Positions 1 to 8,608 of a stretch of 64,000 nt of DNA are shown piece by piece; positions within the stretch are counted from its first letter, which is position 1, and the number at the start of each line of letters is the position of its first letter. The notes under the pieces were generated by a model. It made no database searches and was not told where the DNA came from. It was given only the letters and a program-made list of their open reading frames with translations. The DNA is from a virus, in IMG/VR virus record IMGVR_UViG_3300030004_000003, positions 1 to 64,000 of that record; one strand, written 5' to 3'. Position numbers and translations under genes: made by a program.

Positions 1-1230
1 ACTCCGATCATGAAGAGGGTCGGTTCTGCGGCAGGCAAGATCGATAAATCGCTTCTTGATAACGAGGGTGCCGCTGGGTCCATTTATCGCGGTCTGTCGC
101 GTGCCGTGGAGACGGCATTTTCCAGTGGCGCGGGAGAAGAGGCTGCTGCGGCGGCGGCCACAAAGAAGGGTATCGGTTCTGTCATTGCGAGGTGGTTCAC
201 TTCGCTTCCTCGGGCGGTGGCTGGGAGTTTCACGGGCTGGGTAGCAGGTGCGACTGCGGTTGCAGCTTATGGTTCCGCTCTTTATAGCCAGTGGCAAAAT
301 CAGACTCATGAGCGTGAAACCGCTCGTGATGACTCGGTAGAGTGGGGTAATCAGTCATCGCTTCAGACAAGCAAAAATCTCAAGGATTCCCGCAGCGGTT
401 CCCCTGTGCTGACTGCGGCGGCCATGGCTGCTCAACAAGAACAAAATTCTGCTGAAGCAGAGGCAATCGCTACGAAGAAACAAGAGGTCGAAGAGGCTAA
501 GAAGAAGTACGCAGCGCATTGGCAGGGGCGAATTGGATCCGCGTCCCTCGATAAATTCGGCAATGAAACGCCATCGGGTATCGGCTTGGATGAGATTTTT
601 ACAGGACGCAGGGCTGACTACAACTCTCTCACCTACAAGCAGCAGCAGCTTGCCGAGATGCAGCAGCAGCACGGCAACTCGGTTAAGGCTCTCGATCTGA
701 TCGGCAAGCGGTCTTCCTCGCTGACGGGGACGTTGAATTCCCTCCAGAAAAACGCCATGGATTTCTCCCTCGACGGCATGGGTGCCCGGGATTCTCAGAC
801 AGCGGCCATTGTCAATACGCTGCGCGTGCAGCAGCACTTCGCTCCCGACACGAAAGCGCGTTTGGCCTTCAAAGGTCAGGCTGATGATCTGGAGGATAAA
901 ATGTCTCTCCGGAATCGGGCCATGGAGCTGACGAATCAGTTTGGCAAGGATCACGCGGCAGAAGCCTTCTCCATCGCCTCCGCAGAGGTTCAACGCTCTC
1001 GCATCATGACCAATGCGGAGCAAGCGGGAACTCCCCAGATGAGCAATCTTGCCCGGATGGGGGGCAGTGCCGGGTTTGCGGGGGTTGTGGGCGGACCTGA
1101 CTCCAAGGCGCTTGATCAGATCAGCAAGCTTAACGAAACGATTTCCTCTGATTTGAAGAGGCTGGTGAGTGAAATTCAGAACGCCAAAAAAGACAGTGAC
1201 CGAAACATGAAGGAGGCCATGAGAAAATGA
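1..1230 (+). CDS. Tail tape measure protein, C-terminal part (cut by window start)
   Basis: The reading frame is open to the first base of the window, so the true start probably lies upstream; the first visible Met is at base 10. The visible 406 residues from that Met hold an Ala-rich N-terminal part, a Gly/Ala-rich hydrophobic segment at about residues 56-92, a Lys/Glu/Gln helix at about 140-170 and a second Gln/Met-rich helix near 210-225. The end has a Gly-rich turn followed by an amphipathic helix (KLNETISSDLKRLVSEI). This layout is usual for the C-terminal end of siphophage tape measures, which set tail length inside the tube and are ejected on infection. It overlaps the next tail gene by ATGA. 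No domain motif proves the call; it rests on composition, size and position ahead of the tail-tip genes. Confidence 0.6.
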   Translation, partial: TPIMKRVGSAAGKIDKSLLDNEGAAGSIYRGLSRAVETAFSSGAGEEAAAAAATKKGIGSVIARWFTSLPRAVAGSFTGWVAGATAVAAYGSALYSQWQNQTHERETARDDSVEWGNQSSLQTSKNLKDSRSGSPVLTAAAMAAQQEQNSAEAEAIATKKQEVEEAKKKYAAHWQGRIGSASLDKFGNETPSGIGLDEIFTGRRADYNSLTYKQQQLAEMQQQHGNSVKALDLIGKRSSSLTGTLNSLQKNAMDFSLDGMGARDSQTAAIVNTLRVQQHFAPDTKARLAFKGQADDLEDKMSLRNRAMELTNQFGKDHAAEAFSIASAEVQRSRIMTNAEQAGTPQMSNLARMGGSAGFAGVVGGPDSKALDQISKLNETISSDLKRLVSEIQNAKKDSDRNMKEAMRK

Positions 1231-1997
1231 GCCTCCAAAGCCTGATCGATGACGACTCCACGCTCATCATGGTGGGGAGTTATGAGCAGAATCGCTACAC
1301 CTCCACGGCCACCGTAATAGCTCTCTACATGCTTGAAGATGACGATCTTCCGGTAGAAATGTCGTATGTCCCTCCTGCTCCGCAGTCAGGAATGACGCTC
1401 ACTGAAATCGATGCGCGTTTTGAAGATGGAGCCGCTCTCTACACCTGGTTTTATGAGGGATTAAACCAGATTTTCTTTAACTCAAACCTGACGACTCTCT
1501 CTCTGGAAGGATCGCTCAATCAAGATCCCATCACGCTCCATCCGGAAATCAATGCCTTCATCGCCAAGTATTCTAACGGGTGGTCTGGTGGGCGCATCAA
1601 CTGGCTTCGAGACGACCCTGATCAGGCGAGCGGTCGCACCGGTCTTTCATTTTCGGGTGCGGACACGGTGGCCAATATCAACCCGCTGTTGGGCGTGGAC
1701 AGTTACCGCTCCAATACGGCCACTTATTCCTACGATCAAATCTATACCAAGGATACCTTGCCGATGGATTTGGTGACAACACTCGGGACGATCTCTTCGG
1801 ATCCGCCGGATGTGACAGGGCAGCTTTCTCCCGGGAATGTTGCCAAGTTTGGTGTTCGCAACTGGCTTTATTCAGGAGTGAAGCTCTATCAGGTTGGTCC
1901 TGGATTTCTGGTCCGGAAATCATTCCTGCTCTCGGGTCTCGGCGGCTGGCTGGCGCAACTTTACGACCCTGCCAATGCGCTGCAATCATCATCTTAG
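1227..1997 (+). CDS. Tail protein, first of a tandem paralogous pair
   Basis: A 256-residue protein of no family I recognise. It starts in an ATGA overlap with the tape measure gene, so the two are probably translationally coupled. Residues about 95-195 line up with the next gene product: both share an HPxI..F...Y segment, a DP.....R.G block, NINPxxGVD, then LPxD...LGxI...PPD. The two genes therefore look like a tandem duplication of a distal tail or tail-tip subunit. There is no signal peptide or membrane segment. Position between tape measure and fibre genes suggests a distal-tail or baseplate-like role, which is inference from order only. Confidence 0.7.
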   Translation: MSLQSLIDDDSTLIMVGSYEQNRYTSTATVIALYMLEDDDLPVEMSYVPPAPQSGMTLTEIDARFEDGAALYTWFYEGLNQIFFNSNLTTLSLEGSLNQDPITLHPEINAFIAKYSNGWSGGRINWLRDDPDQASGRTGLSFSGADTVANINPLLGVDSYRSNTATYSYDQIYTKDTLPMDLVTTLGTISSDPPDVTGQLSPGNVAKFGVRNWLYSGVKLYQVGPGFLVRKSFLLSGLGGWLAQLYDPANALQSSS

Positions 1998-1999
1998 TC

Positions 2000-2782
2000 A
2001 TGCCGACTCCTCTTAAAGTCATCGGCACGCTGCCTGATCCCCGACTTGAGCGATTCTTCGTGCAGTTGCCCGGCAAGGCCACGCTGATCTTTGTGGCCGA
2101 GCGTATCGACGCTACCTCTGATGATATACCGGCGATTCCGCCGAGTGCGCAGACCGGATTGCTGACAGACTGGGTGCAGATCCGGCAGTGGGCGACGAAG
2201 CGGGATGGTTGGTATGAGATCCGATGGCTCTACGAGGCGGGTCTTCAGGAAATGCCCTATGCTCCCAATGACACGCGATCTGCTGCTGACCGTAATTTTC
2301 AGTATCGCATGGAGGCATCCCTCTATCAGGCACCGCTCACCTCTCACCCTAACATTAAGAACTTCCTCTGTACCTACGGTGGTTATATGGATCAGGGGCA
2401 GTTGGTGTTTCCGCCGTGGGATCCCACAGGAACAAGCGCGCGAGCGGGGTTTGATCAGCAGGGAAATTACTACGGCAACATCAATCCGTTTTATGGCGTG
2501 GATACCTTTCTTTCGCCACAGGCCACGCTTACCCGCACCTATATGACGGCAGGCAATGAGTTGCCAACCGATCAGCTTTACGGACTCGGGTACATCGACA
2601 CGCCTCCCGATCTGCCCTTTGTGGTGACGAATCCCGCCGCCAGCAAAACTGATAACTGGCTTAAATCGGAGGCTCCTGCCTATCAGCACGGAAATGATCT
2701 GGAAATCGATGAGGGATGGGAATCGGGCGGCATTGGTGGCTGGCAAAGGCTCATCTACGCACTCCCTGTTGCTAATTCTTAA
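2000..2782 (+). CDS. Tail protein, second of a tandem paralogous pair
   Basis: A 260-residue protein that begins two bases after the stop of its paralogue. The middle half carries the same ordered blocks (HPNIKNF, DPTG..ARAGF, NINPFYGVD, LPTDQLYGLGYI, TPPD) as the preceding product, while the N-terminus, rich in aromatic and charged residues, has diverged. Conserved spacing of the blocks argues for true paralogy and not chance similarity. It probably forms part of the tail tip; siphophage distal tail proteins occur at this point in the order, but I see no motif that identifies it as such. Confidence 0.7.
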   Translation: MPTPLKVIGTLPDPRLERFFVQLPGKATLIFVAERIDATSDDIPAIPPSAQTGLLTDWVQIRQWATKRDGWYEIRWLYEAGLQEMPYAPNDTRSAADRNFQYRMEASLYQAPLTSHPNIKNFLCTYGGYMDQGQLVFPPWDPTGTSARAGFDQQGNYYGNINPFYGVDTFLSPQATLTRTYMTAGNELPTDQLYGLGYIDTPPDLPFVVTNPAASKTDNWLKSEAPAYQHGNDLEIDEGWESGGIGGWQRLIYALPVANS

Positions 2783-2794
2783 ACGCGTACCGAG

Positions 2795-3358
2795 ATGTTC
2801 TTCACACCAATTCCTGTTGTTAGAAAGAAAAAGGTTTCTGTGGGTGGCGGGTTGTATTCGCAATCCACCCCTGGCTCCCTGGCTATCTATGCCGCCAAAG
2901 AGCCGCTTTTCCGGGGGGCATGGTATGTCTCGGGTGGCATTATTGGTCAGGGATCCAAGGCCATGATCACCGTCTGGATTGATCGCGGGTATGTGAACGG
3001 ATTGCAGCCAATGATTGGAAAGATCCTTATGAGTGGCGATGCGCAGAGTCCTCCTCCAGCCATCACTGTTCCTGCTAAATTCGATGCGGAGGGGAGGGCT
3101 TGGGTGGGAATCCTCATTAACATTGATCCTGCCACGGGGAATCTGAGGAATACGACACAGGCCAAACTGACGGAAAACGATCTCACAATTTCCATTCAGA
3201 CAACAACGATCATTCCTTCGGCGAATGGCTCTATCTTCTTTCATCCTATTGCAGTCATCAGGAAAAATCTTTCACCGATCCAGATCGCCTATTTTGATTA
3301 TCAGTGGGGGACTGTTCAGCAACACGGGATCTGGCGTCATTTTTTAATTCCAAGCTAA
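2795..3358 (+). CDS. Putative tail structural protein
   Basis: A 187-residue protein rich in Val, Ile, Gly and Thr with alternating hydrophobic residues, consistent with a beta-sandwich. It begins 12 bases after the preceding gene and ends 7 bases before the next. The stretch around KAMITVWIDRGYV and later TVPAKFDAEGRAWVGILI looks like paired beta strands. No family is recognised. Its place inside the tail run makes a structural role likely. Confidence 0.6.
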   Translation: MFFTPIPVVRKKKVSVGGGLYSQSTPGSLAIYAAKEPLFRGAWYVSGGIIGQGSKAMITVWIDRGYVNGLQPMIGKILMSGDAQSPPPAITVPAKFDAEGRAWVGILINIDPATGNLRNTTQAKLTENDLTISIQTTTIIPSANGSIFFHPIAVIRKNLSPIQIAYFDYQWGTVQQHGIWRHFLIPS

Positions 3359-3365
3359 CGCCGCG

Positions 3366-4280
3366 ATGAATCTGCTGCGCAATCAAAGCGGTGGCTCGGA
3401 GGTCTATTACCAGCCTCGCCAAAATCATGACCAGGCGCATCCATGGTCGGTAAGCATGAAATACAACTCGGGTTGGCAGGCAGTCATCACCCCGGGATTT
3501 GTCGATGGATCTGATCCTTATTATGCGCCGCTCTCGGCGGGATTGTGCGCCGAGCCAAACATTTCCCTTTCTGAAACTCAGGATGTAACTTCCATCCCTC
3601 CCTTCTTTGTAAATTTTGGAGCAGTGCCTCCTGCGCAGGATGCCTCCCTTCAGGCTGATGCCAACGGCAATTTGGCCCTGCTTGTGAATCAGCAAGCGGC
3701 CTCCGGGTGCTGTTCTGGCGGGGTTGGTCGGCTCTTAAAAAGCTGTGATATTTGGGTTGTTATCGCGCGCGCCTCCTATGCTGTGGCCGTGGATATGCCT
3801 GCTGATCTGGTGGTCGGCAATTTAGTGGACTACACAGTAACTTACAATACACAGACCTTGAGCCACTACGGCTCTCGCCCTCGACTGCAGACGGGACCTT
3901 CGATGCCATCCACTTCGTCGGCCACCCTTGCTGAACGGCTTGCTGGAGATTACAGCGATGATGGTCAGGACTATATGTTGGTTGCCACGGTTTATTTCCT
4001 TTCCCGCACCCAGGATAATCCTGACTTCAGTGCCAAGCTCGACGAGACATGGCTCCCGTATGTGCAGAATGCCTGTTTTTGGAATGTCTCCTACCGTGCC
4101 GCAAATATCCCTCCGGTGACGCTTCAGCAGAACTCGATTAGCCCCTTCCTGGCTTGGTATATCGGCCAATATACGCTGGCGGGTCAGGATGTGCTCGGGG
4201 CCATGTCTGCCGCTGAACAGAATATCTATAACTCGGTCTTCAACGCCAATGCCACCATGGGCACCTTTTACACCGCATGA
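3366..4280 (+). CDS. Putative tail structural protein
   Basis: A 304-residue, beta-rich protein without recognised family. The N-terminal half is hydrophilic (NQSGGSEVYYQPRQN); a Cys-containing turn CCSGGVGRLLKSCD lies near residues 117-130 and could hold a disulphide or metal. The C-terminal third is aromatic and helical (FLAWYIGQYTLAG). It overlaps the following Gly-rich gene by ATGA, so both belong to the tail operon. Function cannot be assigned from the sequence. Confidence 0.6.
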   Translation: MNLLRNQSGGSEVYYQPRQNHDQAHPWSVSMKYNSGWQAVITPGFVDGSDPYYAPLSAGLCAEPNISLSETQDVTSIPPFFVNFGAVPPAQDASLQADANGNLALLVNQQAASGCCSGGVGRLLKSCDIWVVIARASYAVAVDMPADLVVGNLVDYTVTYNTQTLSHYGSRPRLQTGPSMPSTSSATLAERLAGDYSDDGQDYMLVATVYFLSRTQDNPDFSAKLDETWLPYVQNACFWNVSYRAANIPPVTLQQNSISPFLAWYIGQYTLAGQDVLGAMSAAEQNIYNSVFNANATMGTFYTA

Positions 4281-4594
4281 GCACTCCAACGGCGAAAACC
4301 GATTCTTATGGGCTCAATAAGCTGTCCCGATTGCAGGGTGAGGATGCGGCAGCGCGTGCAGCGGCGGCCGCGACAGTGCTGGAGCCTGATTTTCCTTATA
4401 CCGCTCTCTCGATTGGCCTTCCTTTTTGGCAGCAATGTTTGACTGTGGGCCCGCTTGGTTTTTCTTCAGTAAGTTCTGGATCAGCCGGATCTGGCGGATC
4501 GGCGTCAGGATCGAGTGATTTGGGTGATTTGTCGGGAGGGTTTGTGGGCGGAGGAGGATCTTCCGGCGGGGGTGGGGCTGGCGGAGATTTTTAA
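4277..4594 (+). CDS. Small tail protein with Gly/Ser-rich C-terminus
   Basis: A 105-residue protein with an Ala-rich helix (residues 20-35), a short hydrophobic section (TALSIGLPFWQQCLTVG) and a final 40 residues made almost only of Gly and Ser. Poly-Gly/Ser tails of this sort are used as flexible linkers or adhesive surfaces in virion and cell-surface proteins. It overlaps its upstream neighbour by ATGA. The low-complexity end is encoded by GGN repeats and could vary in length by slippage. Confidence 0.55.
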   Translation: MSTPTAKTDSYGLNKLSRLQGEDAAARAAAAATVLEPDFPYTALSIGLPFWQQCLTVGPLGFSSVSSGSAGSGGSASGSSDLGDLSGGFVGGGGSSGGGGAGGDF

Positions 4595-4615
4595 GTTGAC
4601 TGATGGCCGCAGGGT

Positions 4616-6838
4616 ATGGCGGTTAATTCCCTGATCTATTGTGATCTCTATCGTGGTGTGGCGTGCAAAAGTTCTGCTGCCGACACGATGACGTTTCCTA
4701 CTTTCGTGGCGGGTGGAAAGATCACCTATGGTCTGCGCTTTCTGGAGTACCAAGGCAGTTATTTTACAGTCGATCAGACTCTTGCGTCGCTTCGAGTGGC
4801 GATGGGTTTGGTGGATGCTCGCCCGGCAACAGGAACCTATCAGTTGCAGGCGGCGTCGGGCATCTCCACAGCCGCCAATACCACGGCCATTTTACAGTGG
4901 AATGCCGTCGCGACGGAAATCACGACGGCATTGAATGCCCTCTCCATTGCCACCGGAAATCCATTCGTTGTCACGGATGTGCCTGGCGGCTATGTCGTGA
5001 ATCGAACAGATGGGAGCGCTATCTCCCTGTCTGTTATTTCCAATACGATGCGTCCCGTTTCTTTCGGACAGATCGAGGCTGCTCAAATCGGGACTGTGTG
5101 GCAATATGAGGTGAGGCTCTGTCAGGCTCCTCTTGCCTTTACGAATACGGCCGCTCGCGTTGTCCCTCCCGCTCCGGTTATCACGGAGATCCAGGCAGGT
5201 GGGGCCAGTATGGATGGTGTGACGAAGTGGAATGAAATCCAGTCCCTGTCGATTCTCCCATCCTTCCTGGGGACGTACCAACTCAGTCTCGGCCTTGCAA
5301 AGACCGAGTTGCTCGATGTCACTGATGGTGCTTCGCAGCTTCAGGATGCCTTGAACACGATGCTGGCACCTCAAGGTGCCTTCGTCACTGTGACCAATCC
5401 GACGACGAATGTTGCCAACATTGAGTTTGGTGGATCTCTTGCGGGAATGGGCGTTGGGCTTTTGCAGGTGTCGGTTTATTCGGCTCCTCCCGGTGATTGG
5501 ACGTTCTCGCTCGATCTTGGCACCTATGAAATGCTCACCGCTCTTTGGGCGGCCGGTGAAAGTCTGCAACTGGCCTTTGAGGCCGAGGCCGATATTTACC
5601 TTGATCCTACTGATTTCTCGGCTGGAACCGAGACGGTTAAGCTTTGGAGCACCACGGTTGCTGTAGCCCCGCCGCTCATTACTCCAAATCTGGAGTCTGT
5701 TCCTGAAATCGACTGGGTGCGGCCACCGGCGGATACCTATATTCCTGGCACGACAGATCAGATTCTTATCGGCAATCAAGAGGCTGTTTTGATTCCTACT
5801 ATTGGAGATGGAGTTTCCGATCATTTCCCGATTACTCACAATCTCAATTCTGTCGTTCCTACGGTCAAGGTGCGTCAGACGGCCGCTGGAGGCAAGCTGC
5901 TGAGCGATGAGGCATACACTGTGAATTATGACAGTGTAAATGCGCTCACTATTTATGGTTTGGAATCGTTGATAACGCCCGGCTCGCCTCCGGCCGTTGA
6001 TGAGTACACGGTGCTCATTGAGGCTACCGGGCCCGCCTCGGTGTTTCAGACTCATACGCACACCATCGCGCAGATCGTCGGATTGCAGACGCTTCTCGAT
6101 GGGTACGACTCCGCCATTTCTGCCTTACAATCCATCCTGCCCACGATCTCAGGCGCAGGAACAACGACGAGCGCCACGGGCATTCCGATTCCTCTCACTC
6201 TGAAGAGTGAGATCCTTGGTTGGCCAGCCTCCGCTGTGGTTCCGGCCGCATCCGCCACGACTGGTTACTCAAGCAGTCAGATGCTCAATAGGCCGCCGTC
6301 TCTCCTTCCTGTTGGATCAGGTGGCATCAACACAGATCGGGAATTATGGCGTGTGGCGATGAATCCGCAGCTTCTGGCGCTGGGTCGGACGCTACAAATT
6401 GACTGGGGTGTTGCCCTCCAGGTGCTTCGTCCAAACTGCGGGATGGAGTATCAGCTTGTGGTGGAGATCGGCACTTATGCGAGTGCTGGCAGTATGCTGA
6501 ACATTACTTGGGAGAGCGGGCCTGTCTTCTCACAGCCAATCGTTCTTACCGAGGAGCTGACGGTTCATAGTTTTGGTATCACGATTCCGCGCGGCATTGT
6601 CGGATCTACGGATACACTGCAACTCACGCAACAGCTTTATGGTATTTCCTCTGGGAATAATACTGCTGCACCCACGAGCGCTTCCTTTGCTATTCGCTGC
6701 CGTCTTATCGGATTGGAAACGGAGCCTTCAAGTGTGCAGCCAGACCCTCGCGGTTGGATCTACCTTGCCGTCGTTCCGAGTCTGACGGCAGCCACGGGAG
6801 TGACGATTGCTCAAGCCCTGGTCGCCACCCCGGCATAG
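4616..6838 (+). CDS. Large tail fibre / tail-tip protein with duplicated beta modules
   Basis: A 740-residue, beta-rich protein. The ATG at 4616 is chosen because the other nearby ATG at 4603 runs into a stop after seven codons. Two related modules occur in the N-terminal half: one near residues 75-175 (GTYQL, ALNAL, FVVTD) and one near 200-300 (GTYQL, ALNTM, FVTVT), each followed by a strand-rich section. Around residues 479-498 is HTHTIAQIVGLQTLLDGY, a motif typical of phage fibre trimerisation regions. The C-terminal part looks like a receptor-binding or fibre-shaft domain. It sits directly ahead of further fibre genes. Confidence 0.7.
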   Translation: MAVNSLIYCDLYRGVACKSSAADTMTFPTFVAGGKITYGLRFLEYQGSYFTVDQTLASLRVAMGLVDARPATGTYQLQAASGISTAANTTAILQWNAVATEITTALNALSIATGNPFVVTDVPGGYVVNRTDGSAISLSVISNTMRPVSFGQIEAAQIGTVWQYEVRLCQAPLAFTNTAARVVPPAPVITEIQAGGASMDGVTKWNEIQSLSILPSFLGTYQLSLGLAKTELLDVTDGASQLQDALNTMLAPQGAFVTVTNPTTNVANIEFGGSLAGMGVGLLQVSVYSAPPGDWTFSLDLGTYEMLTALWAAGESLQLAFEAEADIYLDPTDFSAGTETVKLWSTTVAVAPPLITPNLESVPEIDWVRPPADTYIPGTTDQILIGNQEAVLIPTIGDGVSDHFPITHNLNSVVPTVKVRQTAAGGKLLSDEAYTVNYDSVNALTIYGLESLITPGSPPAVDEYTVLIEATGPASVFQTHTHTIAQIVGLQTLLDGYDSAISALQSILPTISGAGTTTSATGIPIPLTLKSEILGWPASAVVPAASATTGYSSSQMLNRPPSLLPVGSGGINTDRELWRVAMNPQLLALGRTLQIDWGVALQVLRPNCGMEYQLVVEIGTYASAGSMLNITWESGPVFSQPIVLTEELTVHSFGITIPRGIVGSTDTLQLTQQLYGISSGNNTAAPTSASFAIRCRLIGLETEPSSVQPDPRGWIYLAVVPSLTAATGVTIAQALVATPA

Positions 6839-6839
6839 G

Positions 6840-8138
6840 ATGAACATTACCTCATCAAATGTGGTTGCCGGAACGGTTGGTGTGCCCCTTTCGTTTAATC
6901 TAACAGCGGTCACCACGTTCTCGGGGGAAACCTTTGAGGGGTGGAGTTTAACCAATTCCACAAACCCTCCTCCTTTTGACGGTGGAACCTTGGCAGTGGG
7001 GTCTGTGGCCGGGTTGCCCGCAGGGCTGTCATTTAATCACTCCACCGGCCTCCTTTCTGGAACTCCCACAAGCATTGGCGTTACTGCCTTGCATCAGTGG
7101 GCTTATGGCATCGAATCGGGCGGCACGAGTGGGGCGGGAACGGTATTGACAATAACTATCAATGGCGTAGCGCAAACGATCTCATCCTTTTCTGTTCCAA
7201 ATAAAAACTATGGTACGGGATGGAGTGGTAACTCTTTTGCTGTTACCACTCCAGCCGCATCTTCAGGTCTGACATCTGTCCTATCGGTGCTCTCTGGTCC
7301 TGCTACGATCTCTGGCACTACCGTCACGGTCACGGGACCCGGAACCGTGGTGCTCGCTGCTAATCAGCCGGGAAATTCCACCTATGCCGCCGCCCCGCAA
7401 GTTACAGCCAGCTTTACGGTTGTCACGGCCTCAATCTCTCTTTCAAATCTCACGCAAACAACGACTGGCTCACCGCTTCCAGTAACAGTAACCACCACTC
7501 CTCCAGGACTTGCCCATACGGTTACCTATACGGGAACTGGTTCGACTGTTTACGCAACCTCATCAACTCCCCCATCCGCCGCAGGCACCTACGCCGTCGT
7601 GGCGACCATCACTGACGGTTCCGCCCCGAGCATTGCCACCGCATCGACTGCATATACCATCATCTTGGCAATCACGGGCACCGCTCTGGTTATTCCAGCG
7701 TCGGTGATCAACATTGTCATGAGTACGCTCGCCGCCACGATTAGTCCCGCACCACTTGCGGCCGTCTATGGAGATGATTTCTTTCTTATTGTGAGATTTT
7801 TCGATGATTCCTCCACATCGCTCCAGCCTGTTTCAACTGCGCTTAGTCTCTCGCTAAGCGAGTTTCCGGGTGGTGAAATCCTGGCCGTCTCGGATTCCTG
7901 GTCGCTGGGTGTTGATACGTCTGGAGCTTCTTTCTATATCCTTCATGTTCCGCTTGCGGGCACCCCTCTTCTGGAGGCGCTCGCGGATGCCGCCAAAACT
8001 CCGCCTGGCAAGAGCGCCATGATTGCGCAACTGGCATGGACGCAGATCAATCCGTACCATTCATTATCAGTAGGACCCGCCACTATTTATCAGTCATTGC
8101 CGCCGATTGAATTTGATCTCTATCCCGCGCTCTTATGA
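6840..8138 (+). CDS. Tail protein with putative Ig (He_PIG-type) and repeat beta domains
   Basis: The start at 6840 follows the previous stop by one base; an upstream in-frame Met at 6807 lies inside that gene and is less likely. The 432-residue product has a putative Ig domain with the diagnostic LPAGLSFNHSTGLLSGTPT at about residues 59-77, then two Thr/Ser-rich beta domains resembling bacterial Ig or MBG-like repeats (TYAAAPQVTASFTV; AAGTYAVVATITDG). The last about 130 residues form a module that recurs as the whole of the next gene product (HVPLAGTPLLEALADAA). Such Ig-type domains are common on phage surfaces and bind carbohydrate weakly. It overlaps the next gene by ATGA. Confidence 0.75.
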   Translation: MNITSSNVVAGTVGVPLSFNLTAVTTFSGETFEGWSLTNSTNPPPFDGGTLAVGSVAGLPAGLSFNHSTGLLSGTPTSIGVTALHQWAYGIESGGTSGAGTVLTITINGVAQTISSFSVPNKNYGTGWSGNSFAVTTPAASSGLTSVLSVLSGPATISGTTVTVTGPGTVVLAANQPGNSTYAAAPQVTASFTVVTASISLSNLTQTTTGSPLPVTVTTTPPGLAHTVTYTGTGSTVYATSSTPPSAAGTYAVVATITDGSAPSIATASTAYTIILAITGTALVIPASVINIVMSTLAATISPAPLAAVYGDDFFLIVRFFDDSSTSLQPVSTALSLSLSEFPGGEILAVSDSWSLGVDTSGASFYILHVPLAGTPLLEALADAAKTPPGKSAMIAQLAWTQINPYHSLSVGPATIYQSLPPIEFDLYPALL

Positions 8139-8584
8139 TCTCCGGTCCTCGCCTCCAGTTTGATTTTGTTGCTCGCGGCGTTACTTGCCCGGCCTCGATC
8201 GTTGCTCCGACCTCTGGGGACCTTTTTGTTTTTCTGGTTTTTACGGGCGTTGATGACTCTGGCGCTCCGATTAATCCTAATCCAACGATTTCCAGTCCAT
8301 CACTTGTACTCAAAGAGTATGTCACGGGTTATCCCGTGGCTTCCTCGGACTCTTGCGCGTATGTGACGGGATCGTATGTTGCGGGAGTATCACCCGCTCA
8401 ATGGGTGTTCCATGTACCCATGACCGGTGCAACTCTTGCAGCAGCCCTTAAAGACGCCGCAATCGCCGCTCTGATTGGCGAGATTGAGTTCACGATGAAC
8501 AACCCTTTTTCAACCCATCTGGGTGGTTCTACACTTATTACGAGAAGCCTTCCATTTTCCTTCGAGTATAGTCTGACCTACTAA
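8135..8584 (+). CDS. Tail protein, single copy of the duplicated C-terminal module
   Basis: A 149-residue protein coupled by ATGA to its upstream neighbour. It aligns with that neighbour's C-terminal domain: both have F(H)VPxxGxxLxxALxDAA, a stretch of small residues, then NPYHS or NPFST, and a final strand-rich tail ending near SLPxxFxxY. This indicates a domain duplication that produced either a free-standing subunit or a partner for a fibre. No catalytic motif is visible. A fibre-base or adaptor role is inference from context. Confidence 0.65.
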   Translation: MISGPRLQFDFVARGVTCPASIVAPTSGDLFVFLVFTGVDDSGAPINPNPTISSPSLVLKEYVTGYPVASSDSCAYVTGSYVAGVSPAQWVFHVPMTGATLAAALKDAAIAALIGEIEFTMNNPFSTHLGGSTLITRSLPFSFEYSLTY

Positions 8585-8608
8585 TTGGCATGAGTTGACG
8601 GGTGGCGA

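Noticed and set aside
1994-3244. Minus-strand open frame of 416 codons
   Set aside because: It is antisense to two tail genes with clear paralogy; its product is Arg-rich and without structure.
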